This document shows positions 17,620-24,756 of a stretch of DNA of 64,000 nucleotides, piece after piece. This stretch comes from Holtiella tumoricola (GTDB lineage Bacteria > Bacillota > Clostridia > Lachnospirales > Cellulosilyticaceae). The position numbers were made by a program, and so were the translations under genes. The stretch spans positions 62,001 through 126,000 of the forward strand of contig NZ_JAQIFT010000016.1 of assembly GCF_027857615.1 (NCBI RefSeq), read 5' to 3'. Positions within the stretch are counted from its first letter, which is position 1. Each line of letters opens with the position of its first letter. The notes under the pieces were generated by a model, which saw only the letters and a program-made list of their open reading frames with translations, did not search any database and was not told the origin of the DNA.

Positions 17620-17648
17620 AGTATACTCCCTTTCATACTTTTCATCAA
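17620..17648 (-). promoter_or_regulatory. sigma-A promoter of the marR-MATE operon
   Basis: On the minus strand, -35 TTGATG (17648-17643), 17-base spacer, -10 TATACT (17625-17620), followed by the putative operator. Confidence 0.7.
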
Positions 17649-17673
17649 GTCTCATTTTATTTTCTATCCATAT

Positions 17674-17730
17674 AAAAAGGTACATATATAATAGGAGGCT
17701 AATAGCCTTCTATTATATATGTACCTTTTT
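17674..17730 (-). terminator. long intrinsic terminator after the flavodoxin-like gene region
   Basis: A 21-bp perfect stem (17674-17694 with 17710-17730) that continues into an inner GGCT/AGCC stem. A/T runs flank both sides. It lies just beyond the stop of the leftward gene at 17743 and also insulates the marR promoter. Confidence 0.85.
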
Positions 17731-17742
17731 CATTCTATTGAA

Positions 17743-18450
17743 TTAGCTTTTCCATGGTCTTACTTTTCCGAGCCATCCCATCTTCTCCCAATGTGCTACA
17801 TCTACATCATTGAGACCTATTTTCTTTTGCATAAGTCTACACCCATAGAACATAAGCTTTACTTTCACTCTAGGTATCATAGTATGTTGTCGCCTTTTGA
17901 TTTTGGTGGCAACCTTTAGAATATCTTCTTTCATTTTATCTTGTTGGTCTTTTTTTATTTCTGTCCAATGGGCTGCCCATATAGGTTTTTTATAACTATA
18001 AACCCTTCCTACTCCCCAAAAATCCAAACTATCCTTTACATCCTTAACTGTAGATTTCATGCCCGCCCCTGCTGCTGTACTAATTACAATAGCTTGTTTG
18101 TGAAACATCTTACCATTTAATTGATGTACCATCCACCAAAAACCAAAGTGATCAAGGAGCACTTTAACCTGCCCTGGTACATGAAAAACATAGACAGGTA
18201 CAGTAAAAATAATGAGCTCTGCTTCCTCAAATGCCTCTTGAATAGGTTTTATCTGATTATAAGCTAGACATTTCTCTTGATGCCCTTCAAAACATTTAAA
18301 ACATCCTGTGCAAAATTGGTTCATATCTTTCGGCAGAAAGAATGTTTTCACTTCATCCTCACCTTTTAATGCATCTATTACAGTCTGAGCTAAATGATAA
18401 GTTGTTGAACGTTCCTTACGTTCTGTACCATAAATAACGGTTATTTTCAT
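17743..18450 (-). CDS. NAD(P)H-dependent FMN oxidoreductase, flavodoxin-like with Cys pair
   Basis: 235 residues. The flavodoxin-like fold opens with KITVIYGTERKERSTTYHLAQ (a phosphate-binding loop variant) and continues with TVPVYVFHVPGQVKVLLDHFGFWW and STAAGAGMKS. A Cys-rich insertion FCTGCFKCFEGHQEKC near residue 46 matches the iron-sulfur flavoprotein / NADPH-dependent FMN reductase family of anaerobes, although four cysteines in that insertion do not follow the exact compact Isf cluster spacing. It probably transfers electrons from NAD(P)H or ferredoxin to quinones or nitro-compounds in the cytoplasm. The upstream lipoprotein gene ends 19 bases before its start. Confidence 0.8.
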   Translation of the reverse strand: MKITVIYGTERKERSTTYHLAQTVIDALKGEDEVKTFFLPKDMNQFCTGCFKCFEGHQEKCLAYNQIKPIQEAFEEAELIIFTVPVYVFHVPGQVKVLLDHFGFWWMVHQLNGKMFHKQAIVISTAAGAGMKSTVKDVKDSLDFWGVGRVYSYKKPIWAAHWTEIKKDQQDKMKEDILKVATKIKRRQHTMIPRVKVKLMFYGCRLMQKKIGLNDVDVAHWEKMGWLGKVRPWKS

Positions 18451-18469
18451 GCCTTTCCCCCTATTATTA

Positions 18470-19177
18470 TTAAGGTGCTAATTCAATATCATAGGTAAAG
18501 TAATTAATATTAGAAGCTTCATAGATTGTCTGGTATTTAAATACATCTTTAGTGGGATCAAATTGATAACTTATAATACGTATGCCTGCTCCTTGTATAT
18601 CATATACCACTAAATTCAAGTTATTATTTTCATCTAGATAGGTTGAATAATCTATCTTACCTAATTGATTATACACGGGCCCAAAGATTGGATAAACTTT
18701 GTCACCTTCACGCACAATAATCCCCCATCTTTGTCCATCATCTAATACAAATGCTCCCTCTTCATCTATCCCTGCATCTGTATATCCTTCTATACTAAAA
18801 TGTCTCTCTCCAATCGTACATGCTTGTTTTCTAAATAAGTTCATCCCATCCATGTCATTTGCTGAATGGGTCGCTACAATTTCCTCTACCCTATTCTCTA
18901 CAGGATTACTCACTTTTACAACGGGAATAGCAACTTGCTCATTACTCTCATTCACTTGATTTTGCATCATTTCTTCAAGTTTATTAAATACTTTAGAAGC
19001 CATGTCATCCGACAAATTTTCCAGTTGTTTTGCATTCAACGTCACTGTATCTTCTTGTGTAAAATTAGGTTTTAAATTGACTGAATCACTCGCTTTGCTA
19101 TAAGTTGCCTGACACCCTCCAAAGGCTAAACCTAAAACTAAAATACCCCCTAAAAGTACTTCCGTTTTTCTTCTCAT
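18470..19177 (-). CDS. lipoprotein of unknown function
   Basis: The frame is open to 19234, but AGGAGGAG lies directly before the ATG at 19177, giving 235 residues. The N-terminus MRRKTEVLLGGILVLGLAFGGC is a lipoprotein signal with Cys22 as the lipidation site; the -3 to -1 residues (FGG) are a slightly imperfect lipobox. The mature part has a low-complexity Asn/Gln/Glu region and then a compact domain ending FTYDIELAP. I do not recognise a family. It is probably attached to the outer face of the cell membrane. It precedes the flavodoxin-like reductase on the same strand, with a 19-base gap. Confidence 0.65.
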   Translation of the reverse strand: MRRKTEVLLGGILVLGLAFGGCQATYSKASDSVNLKPNFTQEDTVTLNAKQLENLSDDMASKVFNKLEEMMQNQVNESNEQVAIPVVKVSNPVENRVEEIVATHSANDMDGMNLFRKQACTIGERHFSIEGYTDAGIDEEGAFVLDDGQRWGIIVREGDKVYPIFGPVYNQLGKIDYSTYLDENNNLNLVVYDIQGAGIRIISYQFDPTKDVFKYQTIYEASNINYFTYDIELAP

Positions 19178-19214
19178 GGTACTCCTCCTGCATCGCTTAT
19201 TTTTCCTCAAAAGA

Positions 19215-19243
19215 ATTATACCATATTTTGCCATATTTTTAAA
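19215..19243 (-). promoter_or_regulatory. possible sigma-A promoter of the lipoprotein gene
   Basis: A perfect -10 TATAAT (19220-19215) with a weak -35 TTTAAA (19243-19238) 17 bases upstream. Confidence 0.4.
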
Positions 19244-19360
19244 TTCTTTCTACTTGTTTATTCAAATCTTTTAATTCATTTATAAGCTATAGCCTTTTAC
19301 TTATAACACATAAAAGGCCACCTCTCTTTCTAATCCCTTTTCTCTACTGTTTTGAAAGTA

Positions 19361-19395
19361 CAAAAAAACTACCCTAACTTTCTAGGGTAGTCATT
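19361..19395 (-). terminator. intrinsic terminator of the guanine-riboswitch operon
   Basis: Stem ACTACCCTA / TAGGGTAGT (19368-19376 with 19383-19391), followed by seven T residues on the minus strand, just after the xpt stop. Confidence 0.85.
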
Positions 19396-19397
19396 TT

Positions 19398-19970
19398 TTA
19401 ATCTCTAAATTTAATAAATCCTTCACCCATCTCTTCTACAATTGCAAGAGATTCAATTCTTAACCCTTGCTCCCTTAATGCATCACCGCCACCTTGGAAA
19501 CCTTTTTCAATAGCAATACCAGCACCTACTACTGTTGCACCAGATTGGCCTAAAATATCAAATAGTCCTATAAGAGCTTTTCCATTTGCAAGGAAATCAT
19601 CAATAACAAGTACACGATCCTCTTCAGTAATAAACTTTTTGCTTACACGAATCATATATTCTTTTTGGTGTGTAAATGAATAGACTGGGCTTGTATAAAG
19701 ATCGCCATCTAAGTTTTTTGACTCAGATTTTTTTGCAAATACTACTGGCACACCAAAATGTCTTGCTACAATACAAGCAATACCTATTCCTGATGCTTCG
19801 ATAGTTAAGATCTTAGTAATTTTTTCGTCTTTAAATCTTCTTTTTAACTCCTCACCCATGGCATCAAATAAAGTAATATCCATTTGATGATTAAGAAAAC
19901 TATCTACCTTTAATACATTCCCACCTTTTACTACACCTTCAGTTAAAATTCTATCTTTTAATACTTGCAT
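19398..19970 (-). CDS. xpt: xanthine phosphoribosyltransferase
   Basis: Read from ATG 19970, seven bases after AAGGAG, giving 190 residues, the usual Xpt length; the two upstream in-frame ATGs are too close to or before this site. The start MQVLKDRILTEG and the PRPP-binding motif VLVIDDFLANGKAL are diagnostic, along with ILTIEASGIGIA. It converts xanthine and PRPP to XMP, salvaging purine bases. Its first 20 bases overlap the end of the MobA-like gene, so the two are translationally coupled. It is the last gene of an operon preceded by a guanine riboswitch, which explains why it sits behind apparently unrelated transporter genes. Confidence 0.93.
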   Translation of the reverse strand: MQVLKDRILTEGVVKGGNVLKVDSFLNHQMDITLFDAMGEELKRRFKDEKITKILTIEASGIGIACIVARHFGVPVVFAKKSESKNLDGDLYTSPVYSFTHQKEYMIRVSKKFITEEDRVLVIDDFLANGKALIGLFDILGQSGATVVGAGIAIEKGFQGGGDALREQGLRIESLAIVEEMGEGFIKFRD

Positions 19971-20586
19971 TTTCATTCTCCTTTTCAAAATATGTCCAAT
20001 CCTCTTTAGTGTCTAAGTCTTGAAGTTCTCTGGCATCTTCTATTTCAAAGTAAGTGACATCTTCTAAATGTTTCTTAAGAATAACTTTGCCACCTTTATC
20101 ACCTTGTAACTTCTTAAGCTCCTCCACATATTGATGGTGGAAAAATACTGGATTGCCTAAGTTTTCACCTTTTTTAGCACATAATATGCCTTTTTCTGTA
20201 ACCTTATACCTCTCAATCATAGCCTGTATAGTATCTATACTTAATGCTAATTGGTCTGCCACTAAGAAGCCATATACATCTGCTTCTCCTGCTGCTTCAA
20301 GACCTAGAAAAATAGAATGGCTAATGCCTTCTTCTGGTACAGGATTAAGTACAACTTGTATCTTCTTGCCACATGGCTTGACACCTTTTAGGGTTGTTTC
20401 ATTGGTTACGAGTATAACCTGTTCAATTCTAGATTCTCTTTGTGCAAGTTCTTCAATTTTTTGTATGAGGCATCCAATGACTGTACTTCTACCATAGGAC
20501 TGAAGCAATTTGTTTTCTCCAAATCTTGTGCTTTTCCCAGCGGCTAAAATGATCAATTTAAAGATATAAGGCACTTTGCTTTCCAT
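19951..20586 (-). CDS. MobA/MocA-like nucleotidyltransferase
   Basis: Start chosen at ATG 20586, after GGAG; 211 residues. The nucleotidyltransferase fingerprint LAAGKSTRFGENKLL is near residue 14. ILVTNET, EEGISHSIFLGL and FLVADQLALS follow (the last replaces the usual GDMP/GDQP). The family makes molybdopterin cytosine or guanine dinucleotide, with MocA-type enzymes serving xanthine dehydrogenase-like hydroxylases. Its place in a purine-responsive operon with xpt fits a role in cofactor supply for a purine hydroxylase, but that is inference and no hydroxylase gene is in the window. It overlaps xpt by 20 bases and starts 20 bases after the permease stop. Confidence 0.75.
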   Translation of the reverse strand: MESKVPYIFKLIILAAGKSTRFGENKLLQSYGRSTVIGCLIQKIEELAQRESRIEQVILVTNETTLKGVKPCGKKIQVVLNPVPEEGISHSIFLGLEAAGEADVYGFLVADQLALSIDTIQAMIERYKVTEKGILCAKKGENLGNPVFFHHQYVEELKKLQGDKGGKVILKKHLEDVTYFEIEDARELQDLDTKEDWTYFEKENENASIKR

Positions 20587-20606
20587 TTCTCTCTCCATCT
20601 CATTTT

Positions 20607-21608
20607 TTAGTTATGTAGACTTGCTTTTGTTGATTGTATAAGTATCACCGCTAACATCATTGCTCCCATAAAAGAAGTCAAAATGCTAATCGGTAACTCT
20701 GCCGGAAAGAGTGTCCTAGCACATGTATCTGCTCCTAGAAGTAGTATTCCTCCAAAACACATCGATGCGCATGCACAACTTAAATCTTCCCTTTTTGTAT
20801 AAAGCTTAGCAAGATGTGGGGCAATAAGGCCAATCCAACTTACTAAACCTACTACTGAAATAATAGTTGCTACGATTAAAGTAGCCATACCTAGTGCTAA
20901 TAAGCGTACCTTTTTTACAGATACACCTAGTGCTTGTGCTTGTTCATCTCCTAGCATCAGCACTTTAAGCTTCCATCTTAAGCTAAATAATATAATCATA
21001 CCAACTGCTACACAAAGGCCTACTAGCACTACTGTATTATAATTGGCATTATAAAAACCGCCCATTAGCCAAAATTCAATACTAGGCAGGTGCTTTGTAG
21101 GATCTGCACTATATTTCATAAGCATAAGACCTGAGGATGCAATAGAACTCATTACAATCCCCCATAATACAAGGCTCAAAGTCTTATGCGTTGACCTTCT
21201 TGCTAAAGTTAATGTTAACGTAACAACTAAAATTCCACATATAAAAGCAGTAGTTCCTACTATATAGAAGCTTCCACCTAAAAATACCATTGCAAAAGCT
21301 GCTCCAAAAGAGCACCCCGAACCTACGCCTAATATATCAGGTGACACAAGTGGATTTCTAAAAACAACTTGATACACATGACCACTAAGTGCAAGTCCAC
21401 ACCCTGAAAGTATAACAAGTAATATACGTGGAATACGCATTCCAAATACAACTGTATGAGCCATTTTCTCTGGCTCTAAACCTATCAAAGTTTTTAAAAC
21501 CTCTATAGGAGATAAATTATAACGTCCTAGACCTAGACATACGATACTTAAGCCTAGAAGCATCACTACTAATACAGCTGTTTTAACCTTTACTTTTTGT
21601 AGGCTCAT
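20607..21608 (-). CDS. FecCD/BtuC-type ABC transporter permease
   Basis: 333 residues with about ten hydrophobic helices. Family landmarks are RIPRILLVILSGCGLALSGHVYQ, NPLVSPDILGVGSGCSFGA and VVGLVSWIGLIAPHLAK. Members import ferric chelates, cobalamin, haem or, in the MolB group, molybdate and tungstate. The start overlaps the stop of the binding-protein gene by the sequence ATGA, so they are translationally coupled. The expected ATPase subunit does not follow; instead a MobA-like gene does. The association with a molybdopterin-nucleotide enzyme makes oxyanion uptake plausible but unproven. Confidence 0.92.
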   Translation of the reverse strand: MSLQKVKVKTAVLVVMLLGLSIVCLGLGRYNLSPIEVLKTLIGLEPEKMAHTVVFGMRIPRILLVILSGCGLALSGHVYQVVFRNPLVSPDILGVGSGCSFGAAFAMVFLGGSFYIVGTTAFICGILVVTLTLTLARRSTHKTLSLVLWGIVMSSIASSGLMLMKYSADPTKHLPSIEFWLMGGFYNANYNTVVLVGLCVAVGMIILFSLRWKLKVLMLGDEQAQALGVSVKKVRLLALGMATLIVATIISVVGLVSWIGLIAPHLAKLYTKREDLSCACASMCFGGILLLGADTCARTLFPAELPISILTSFMGAMMLAVILIQSTKASLHN

Positions 21609-22684
21609 AGGCCAAGTGCTTCTTCAGTAACTTCAATGTTATAAAATTCCTTGTAGAAATTCTTTGCATCCGCTATGTAGGCATCTTGGCTATAAAGATC
21701 TGGATGAAGATCATTTAAAAGCCAAAGCATACCAAGTGCTGCTGAAGGCGTTGGATAATCCCATGGCTCAATTGAGGATGGGAAGAATTTAACATTTCCA
21801 GCTTGTACAGCTTGAATCTCTTTATAATTTGCCTCATCTGTAATGGCTGTCAAATCATAATCCGCATACCCCACTGCGTAGATGTATTCTGGATTCCATT
21901 TTAAAAGCTCTTCATTTGAAATGGTTTGCCAGTATCCATCTGTTAAATCCTTAGATACATTTTCACCACCTGCAAGTTCAATTAATGCATTTTGATACAT
22001 TTTGCCTGTACATGTTACAAGTGGATTACCACTACCTGCAAAATAAACACTTGGACGTGCTTCTAAATCTTTTGTTGCATCTTCAACTTTTTTTGTTACC
22101 TCATCAAAATAATTTAAAAGTTTATTTGCTTCTTCTTTATGGCCAATTGCTGTCCCTATTAAATCAATACATTCTAAGAATTGATCCATACTTTCAGGTT
22201 CAATTGCAATAACAGGAATATCTAGTGCTTCAATCTGTGGAATAAATGATTCTAAGCGATAAGGTAAAATAATAAGATCTGGATCAAGTGCTAATGCTTC
22301 TTCTACGTTAAATGTTTTTCCTGAACCTACTGCTGGTAATTCTAAGAATTCTGGTGCAGCTTGTTTGTAGATTTCTCTTGTATCTGCTTTCATCTCAAGG
22401 CCAACTACTTTATCTTTTGCATCTAAAGCAATAAGCATGGATGAAGATATGTAATAAGAAGAAACAATACGGTCAACTTCACCTTCTATTGTTACTTCTC
22501 TCCCTAACTGGTCTACAACCGTTACACTATTCTTTGTGTCAACACTCTGTGCTTCATCTTGAGTATCTTGCTCTTTAGTTTGTACTGGTGCTTCATCTTT
22601 TGGCTGCTGTGCAGTATTTTGTGGCTGACTACTACATCCTACAAGTAAACTCATTCCCAATACTAAAAACATAAATTTCTTCAT
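21605..22684 (-). CDS. ABC transporter substrate-binding lipoprotein (metal-chelate/oxyanion type)
   Basis: 359 residues. The lipoprotein signal ends in the lipobox LLVGC at Cys17, followed by a Gln/Asp/Glu-rich linker to about residue 50. The periplasmic-binding-protein type III fold is shown by TVVDQLGREVTIEG, DLIILPYRLESFIPQIEALDIPVIAIEP and the C-terminal SSIEPWDYPTPSAALGMLWL. It would capture the solute outside the membrane and deliver it to the adjacent permease. The start follows the NTPase gene by 21 bases. The ligand is not readable from sequence; ferric chelate, cobalamin and molybdate are all within the family's range. Confidence 0.88.
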   Translation of the reverse strand: MKKFMFLVLGMSLLVGCSSQPQNTAQQPKDEAPVQTKEQDTQDEAQSVDTKNSVTVVDQLGREVTIEGEVDRIVSSYYISSSMLIALDAKDKVVGLEMKADTREIYKQAAPEFLELPAVGSGKTFNVEEALALDPDLIILPYRLESFIPQIEALDIPVIAIEPESMDQFLECIDLIGTAIGHKEEANKLLNYFDEVTKKVEDATKDLEARPSVYFAGSGNPLVTCTGKMYQNALIELAGGENVSKDLTDGYWQTISNEELLKWNPEYIYAVGYADYDLTAITDEANYKEIQAVQAGNVKFFPSSIEPWDYPTPSAALGMLWLLNDLHPDLYSQDAYIADAKNFYKEFYNIEVTEEALGL

Positions 22685-22705
22685 ACTCCCACCTCATTTG
22701 TTATA

Positions 22706-23236
22706 TTAAGATAAACACTTCATCAAATCTCTTTTTATCTCTTCTAGAATTTGATCAAAGTTTTCTCTTTTTAAAGTATATACAGCAGTATCTCCTCTTC
22801 CTTTAATATGATTTAAAAAAGGATGTGATTTTTCCTTTAATACTCCTATTACAAGCTTATCACTATCTAGCACTTTAAAAATTGTATCTTGGAAAATATA
22901 AGCTTCTCGTTCTAATACACCTATCTCATCCATCACTATATACGGTTTCTCACATTGCATACTTGCCTCTAATAGATTTACGCCTAAAGTCTCAAAGGTA
23001 CATGTAATCGGTTCACATGTCTCAGGTGTAAATTGCCATGATATAGGCTGGTCATTGTTTGCAATATCTATTAGACTATGTAAATAAAACCCTCTTCTTG
23101 TAAGTTCATGATAGTACGGTAAAGTTCTAAATCCTACAACTTTATCTTGCCATTCTAAATCCCTTAATACATTTTGAAGTAAAGTGGATTTTCCTATTCC
23201 TCTAGGACCTGTAATAAAAAAGTTCTTTTTTTGCAT
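22706..23236 (-). CDS. P-loop nucleoside-triphosphatase (THEP1/NTPase_1 family)
   Basis: 176 residues with a Walker A motif GPRGIGKST at about residue 9 and a Walker B motif YIVMDEIGVLE near residue 98, the pattern of the THEP1-type nucleotide phosphatase family. VGVLKEKSHPFL-like VIGVLKEKSHPFL and the C-terminal NFDQILEEI are also typical. Members hydrolyse nucleoside triphosphates with low specificity; their physiological partners are mostly unknown. It is the first gene after the guanine riboswitch. The protein lacks the ABC signature (LSGGQ), so it cannot simply be the missing transporter ATPase. The ribosome binding site is weak (GGGGG about 12 bases before ATG 23236). Confidence 0.82.
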   Translation of the reverse strand: MQKKNFFITGPRGIGKSTLLQNVLRDLEWQDKVVGFRTLPYYHELTRRGFYLHSLIDIANNDQPISWQFTPETCEPITCTFETLGVNLLEASMQCEKPYIVMDEIGVLEREAYIFQDTIFKVLDSDKLVIGVLKEKSHPFLNHIKGRGDTAVYTLKRENFDQILEEIKRDLMKCLS

Positions 23237-23261
23237 TACTCTATTTCCCCCAAAAAATTAT

Positions 23262-23294
23262 AAAAAAAGACTCCTCAAAAAAAAGAGGAGTCTT
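23262..23294 (-). terminator. riboswitch-controlled terminator hairpin
   Basis: Perfect 10-bp stem (23267-23276 with 23285-23294), an 8-base A/T loop and a T run on the minus strand. It lies between the purine aptamer and the first gene, so it is the expected expression platform; part of its 5' arm can pair with the GAGG at the end of aptamer helix P1. Confidence 0.88.
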
Positions 23295-23324
23295 AGGTTT
23301 TACATTAAGCAAAACTTTAAACAC

Positions 23325-23391
23325 CTCGTAGTCCGCCAATTTAAGGTTGGCAGGTAGAAACTTTCGGACCTTATTACCGATTATATACGAA
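23325..23391 (-). ncRNA. guanine (purine) riboswitch aptamer
   Basis: Read on the minus strand, this 67-base element has every conserved piece of the purine aptamer. P1 is TTCGTA/TACGAG. J1/2 TATAAT is followed by L2 containing TAATAAGG, J2/3 is GTTTCTACC, L3 contains CCTTAAA, and J3/1 is GACTACG. The pyrimidine that pairs with the ligand is C (in GACTA), which specifies guanine/hypoxanthine rather than adenine. A terminator follows, so guanine should switch the operon off. The operon it heads ends with xpt. Confidence 0.95.
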
Positions 23392-23425
23392 TTACTGTTT
23401 GATACTTACTTAACTATTATCTATT

Positions 23426-23454
23426 ATTATATCTAGTTTACCTAATATTTACAA
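23426..23454 (-). promoter_or_regulatory. sigma-A promoter of the guanine-riboswitch operon
   Basis: On the minus strand, -35 TTGTAA (23454-23449), 17-base spacer, perfect -10 TATAAT (23431-23426), 35 bases upstream of the aptamer. Confidence 0.75.
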
Positions 23455-23467
23455 GTAGGTAAACCAT

Positions 23468-24355
23468 CTAATTTGTTAGTGCTGTTGGATCTTTTACAAA
23501 ACCTTCACCTAATACTTCTCTCACATCAGCAATAGTCATAAAGGCTTTGGGGTCGATCTCTTGTACTAAGTCACGAAGTCTTGCAATTTCATTTTGAGAA
23601 ACAACAACATAAAGCATTTCTTTATCTTCTCTAGAATATTTGCCTGTTGCTTTAAGTCCTGTTACACCACGTGGGATTTTCTCCATTATTTCCTTGGAAA
23701 TACGTTCATTCTCATCTGAAATAATGAATACAGCTTTTGCATAATCTATACCTTCTATAATATTAGAAATAATTTTATTTATCACAACTAGTGAAATAAT
23801 ACCATACATAGCTTTTTCCTGTCCAAAGATGAAAAATCCACTTAAAATAATACATCCATCTATCATAAGCATTAACTTTGTAATGGGGAAATTATTATGT
23901 TTAAATTTGATAATAGAAGCTAACATATCGGTACCACCTGTTGTTCCACCTGCACGAATAACAAGACCTATTCCACATCCAAGAAAAATACCTCCAAATA
24001 ATGCTGGCAACAAAAGGTCTTCTGTAGAAGTAAATGGATTTGGTAAAAACTTGGTAAACCATAAAGCAAATGACACCCAAAGCACACTATAAAGTGACTT
24101 CTGAGCAAACTGAAAGCCTCTTTGTCTAATACTAATTAGAAATAAGGGAATATTTAACCCTAAGTTTGTAATCCATAGTGGTACGCCTACTCCAAACATA
24201 CCTTTTGTCACTTCTTCAACAATGATAGAAGTCCCTGAAATGCCTCCTGTTATAAGTGCATTAGGAGATAAGAACCAATTAATAGCAAGTGCTAAAAGGG
24301 TTGAACCTGCTAATATCAAAAATAGTTCTTTTTTTGTAACACCAAATACTTTCAT
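23468..24355 (-). CDS. YitT-family membrane protein (DUF161/DUF2179)
   Basis: The frame is open to 24388, but GAGGAG lies seven bases before the ATG at 24355, giving 295 residues. Five to six hydrophobic helices form the YitT domain (AINWFLSPNALITGGISGTSIIV near the start, RAGGTTGGTDMLASIIKF in the middle). The last 80 residues form the cytoplasmic DUF2179 domain (YVVVSQNEIARLRDLVQEIDPKAF). The molecular role of the family is not established. It lies directly upstream of the guanine-riboswitch promoter without an obvious terminator, so some read-through into that operon is possible. Confidence 0.88.
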   Translation of the reverse strand: MKVFGVTKKELFLILAGSTLLALAINWFLSPNALITGGISGTSIIVEEVTKGMFGVGVPLWITNLGLNIPLFLISIRQRGFQFAQKSLYSVLWVSFALWFTKFLPNPFTSTEDLLLPALFGGIFLGCGIGLVIRAGGTTGGTDMLASIIKFKHNNFPITKLMLMIDGCIILSGFFIFGQEKAMYGIISLVVINKIISNIIEGIDYAKAVFIISDENERISKEIMEKIPRGVTGLKATGKYSREDKEMLYVVVSQNEIARLRDLVQEIDPKAFMTIADVREVLGEGFVKDPTALTN

Positions 24356-24401
24356 ATGTACTCCTCTTCTTTTCTTTACTGTAATCATTTTCTAGCCAAA
24401 A

Positions 24402-24440
24402 AGAAAGAGCTGTTACTGCTTAGCAGTAACAGACTCTTGT
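24402..24440 (-). terminator. intrinsic terminator of the opp operon
   Basis: Perfect 10-bp core stem (24410-24419 with 24423-24432), extended by AGAG/CTCT on either side with one mismatched base, and a T-rich run on the minus strand beyond it. Confidence 0.8.
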
Positions 24441-24485
24441 TAGTCTTTTGTATTATAACCTAAAATTTATCTTTTGAATAGAGTA

Positions 24486-24755
24486 TTAACCAAGCCACAC
24501 TAAATCTAAGAAAAGAAAAATCAAAAAGTATCCAACTGCAAAAGCCATAACTAATGGTAAAATAGCAGCCATAACACCTTTATAAATAGCTCGTTTTTCA
24601 CCTTTTGAAAGAACAATTCTTTCTTGCTCTAAGCTATTTTTCTTTTCCCCTTGTGGGGCTCCGGTATGGCGGTCACTTGGACCAGCATACCAAGGCATAC
24701 CCGGTATATTCATCTCAGCTACTGTTCTTCCATCATCTTTATTGTTATTATTCAT
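24486..24755 (-). CDS. small membrane protein of the opp operon, 89 aa
   Basis: An Asn/Asp/Lys-rich N-terminus with the motif MNIPGMPWYAGPSDRH is followed by a charged region and one long or two short hydrophobic helices at about residues 61-88, ending at the C-terminus. I know no family. The gene starts one base after the oppF stop and precedes the operon terminator, so it is the last gene of the peptide-transporter operon and must be co-translated with it. A role as an accessory or assembly peptide of the transporter is a guess from position only. Confidence 0.65.
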   Translation of the reverse strand: MNNNNKDDGRTVAEMNIPGMPWYAGPSDRHTGAPQGEKKNSLEQERIVLSKGEKRAIYKGVMAAILPLVMAFAVGYFLIFLFLDLVWLG

Positions 24756-24756
24756 C

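Noticed and set aside
17558..17648. The longer N-terminus of the MarR frame
   Set aside because: The extra 30 codons include a good promoter and palindrome, and the best ribosome binding site fits ATG 17558.
22706..23236. The NTPase as the missing ABC transporter ATPase
   Set aside because: It has Walker motifs but no LSGGQ signature or Q and D loops, and its length and motifs match the THEP1-type NTPase family.
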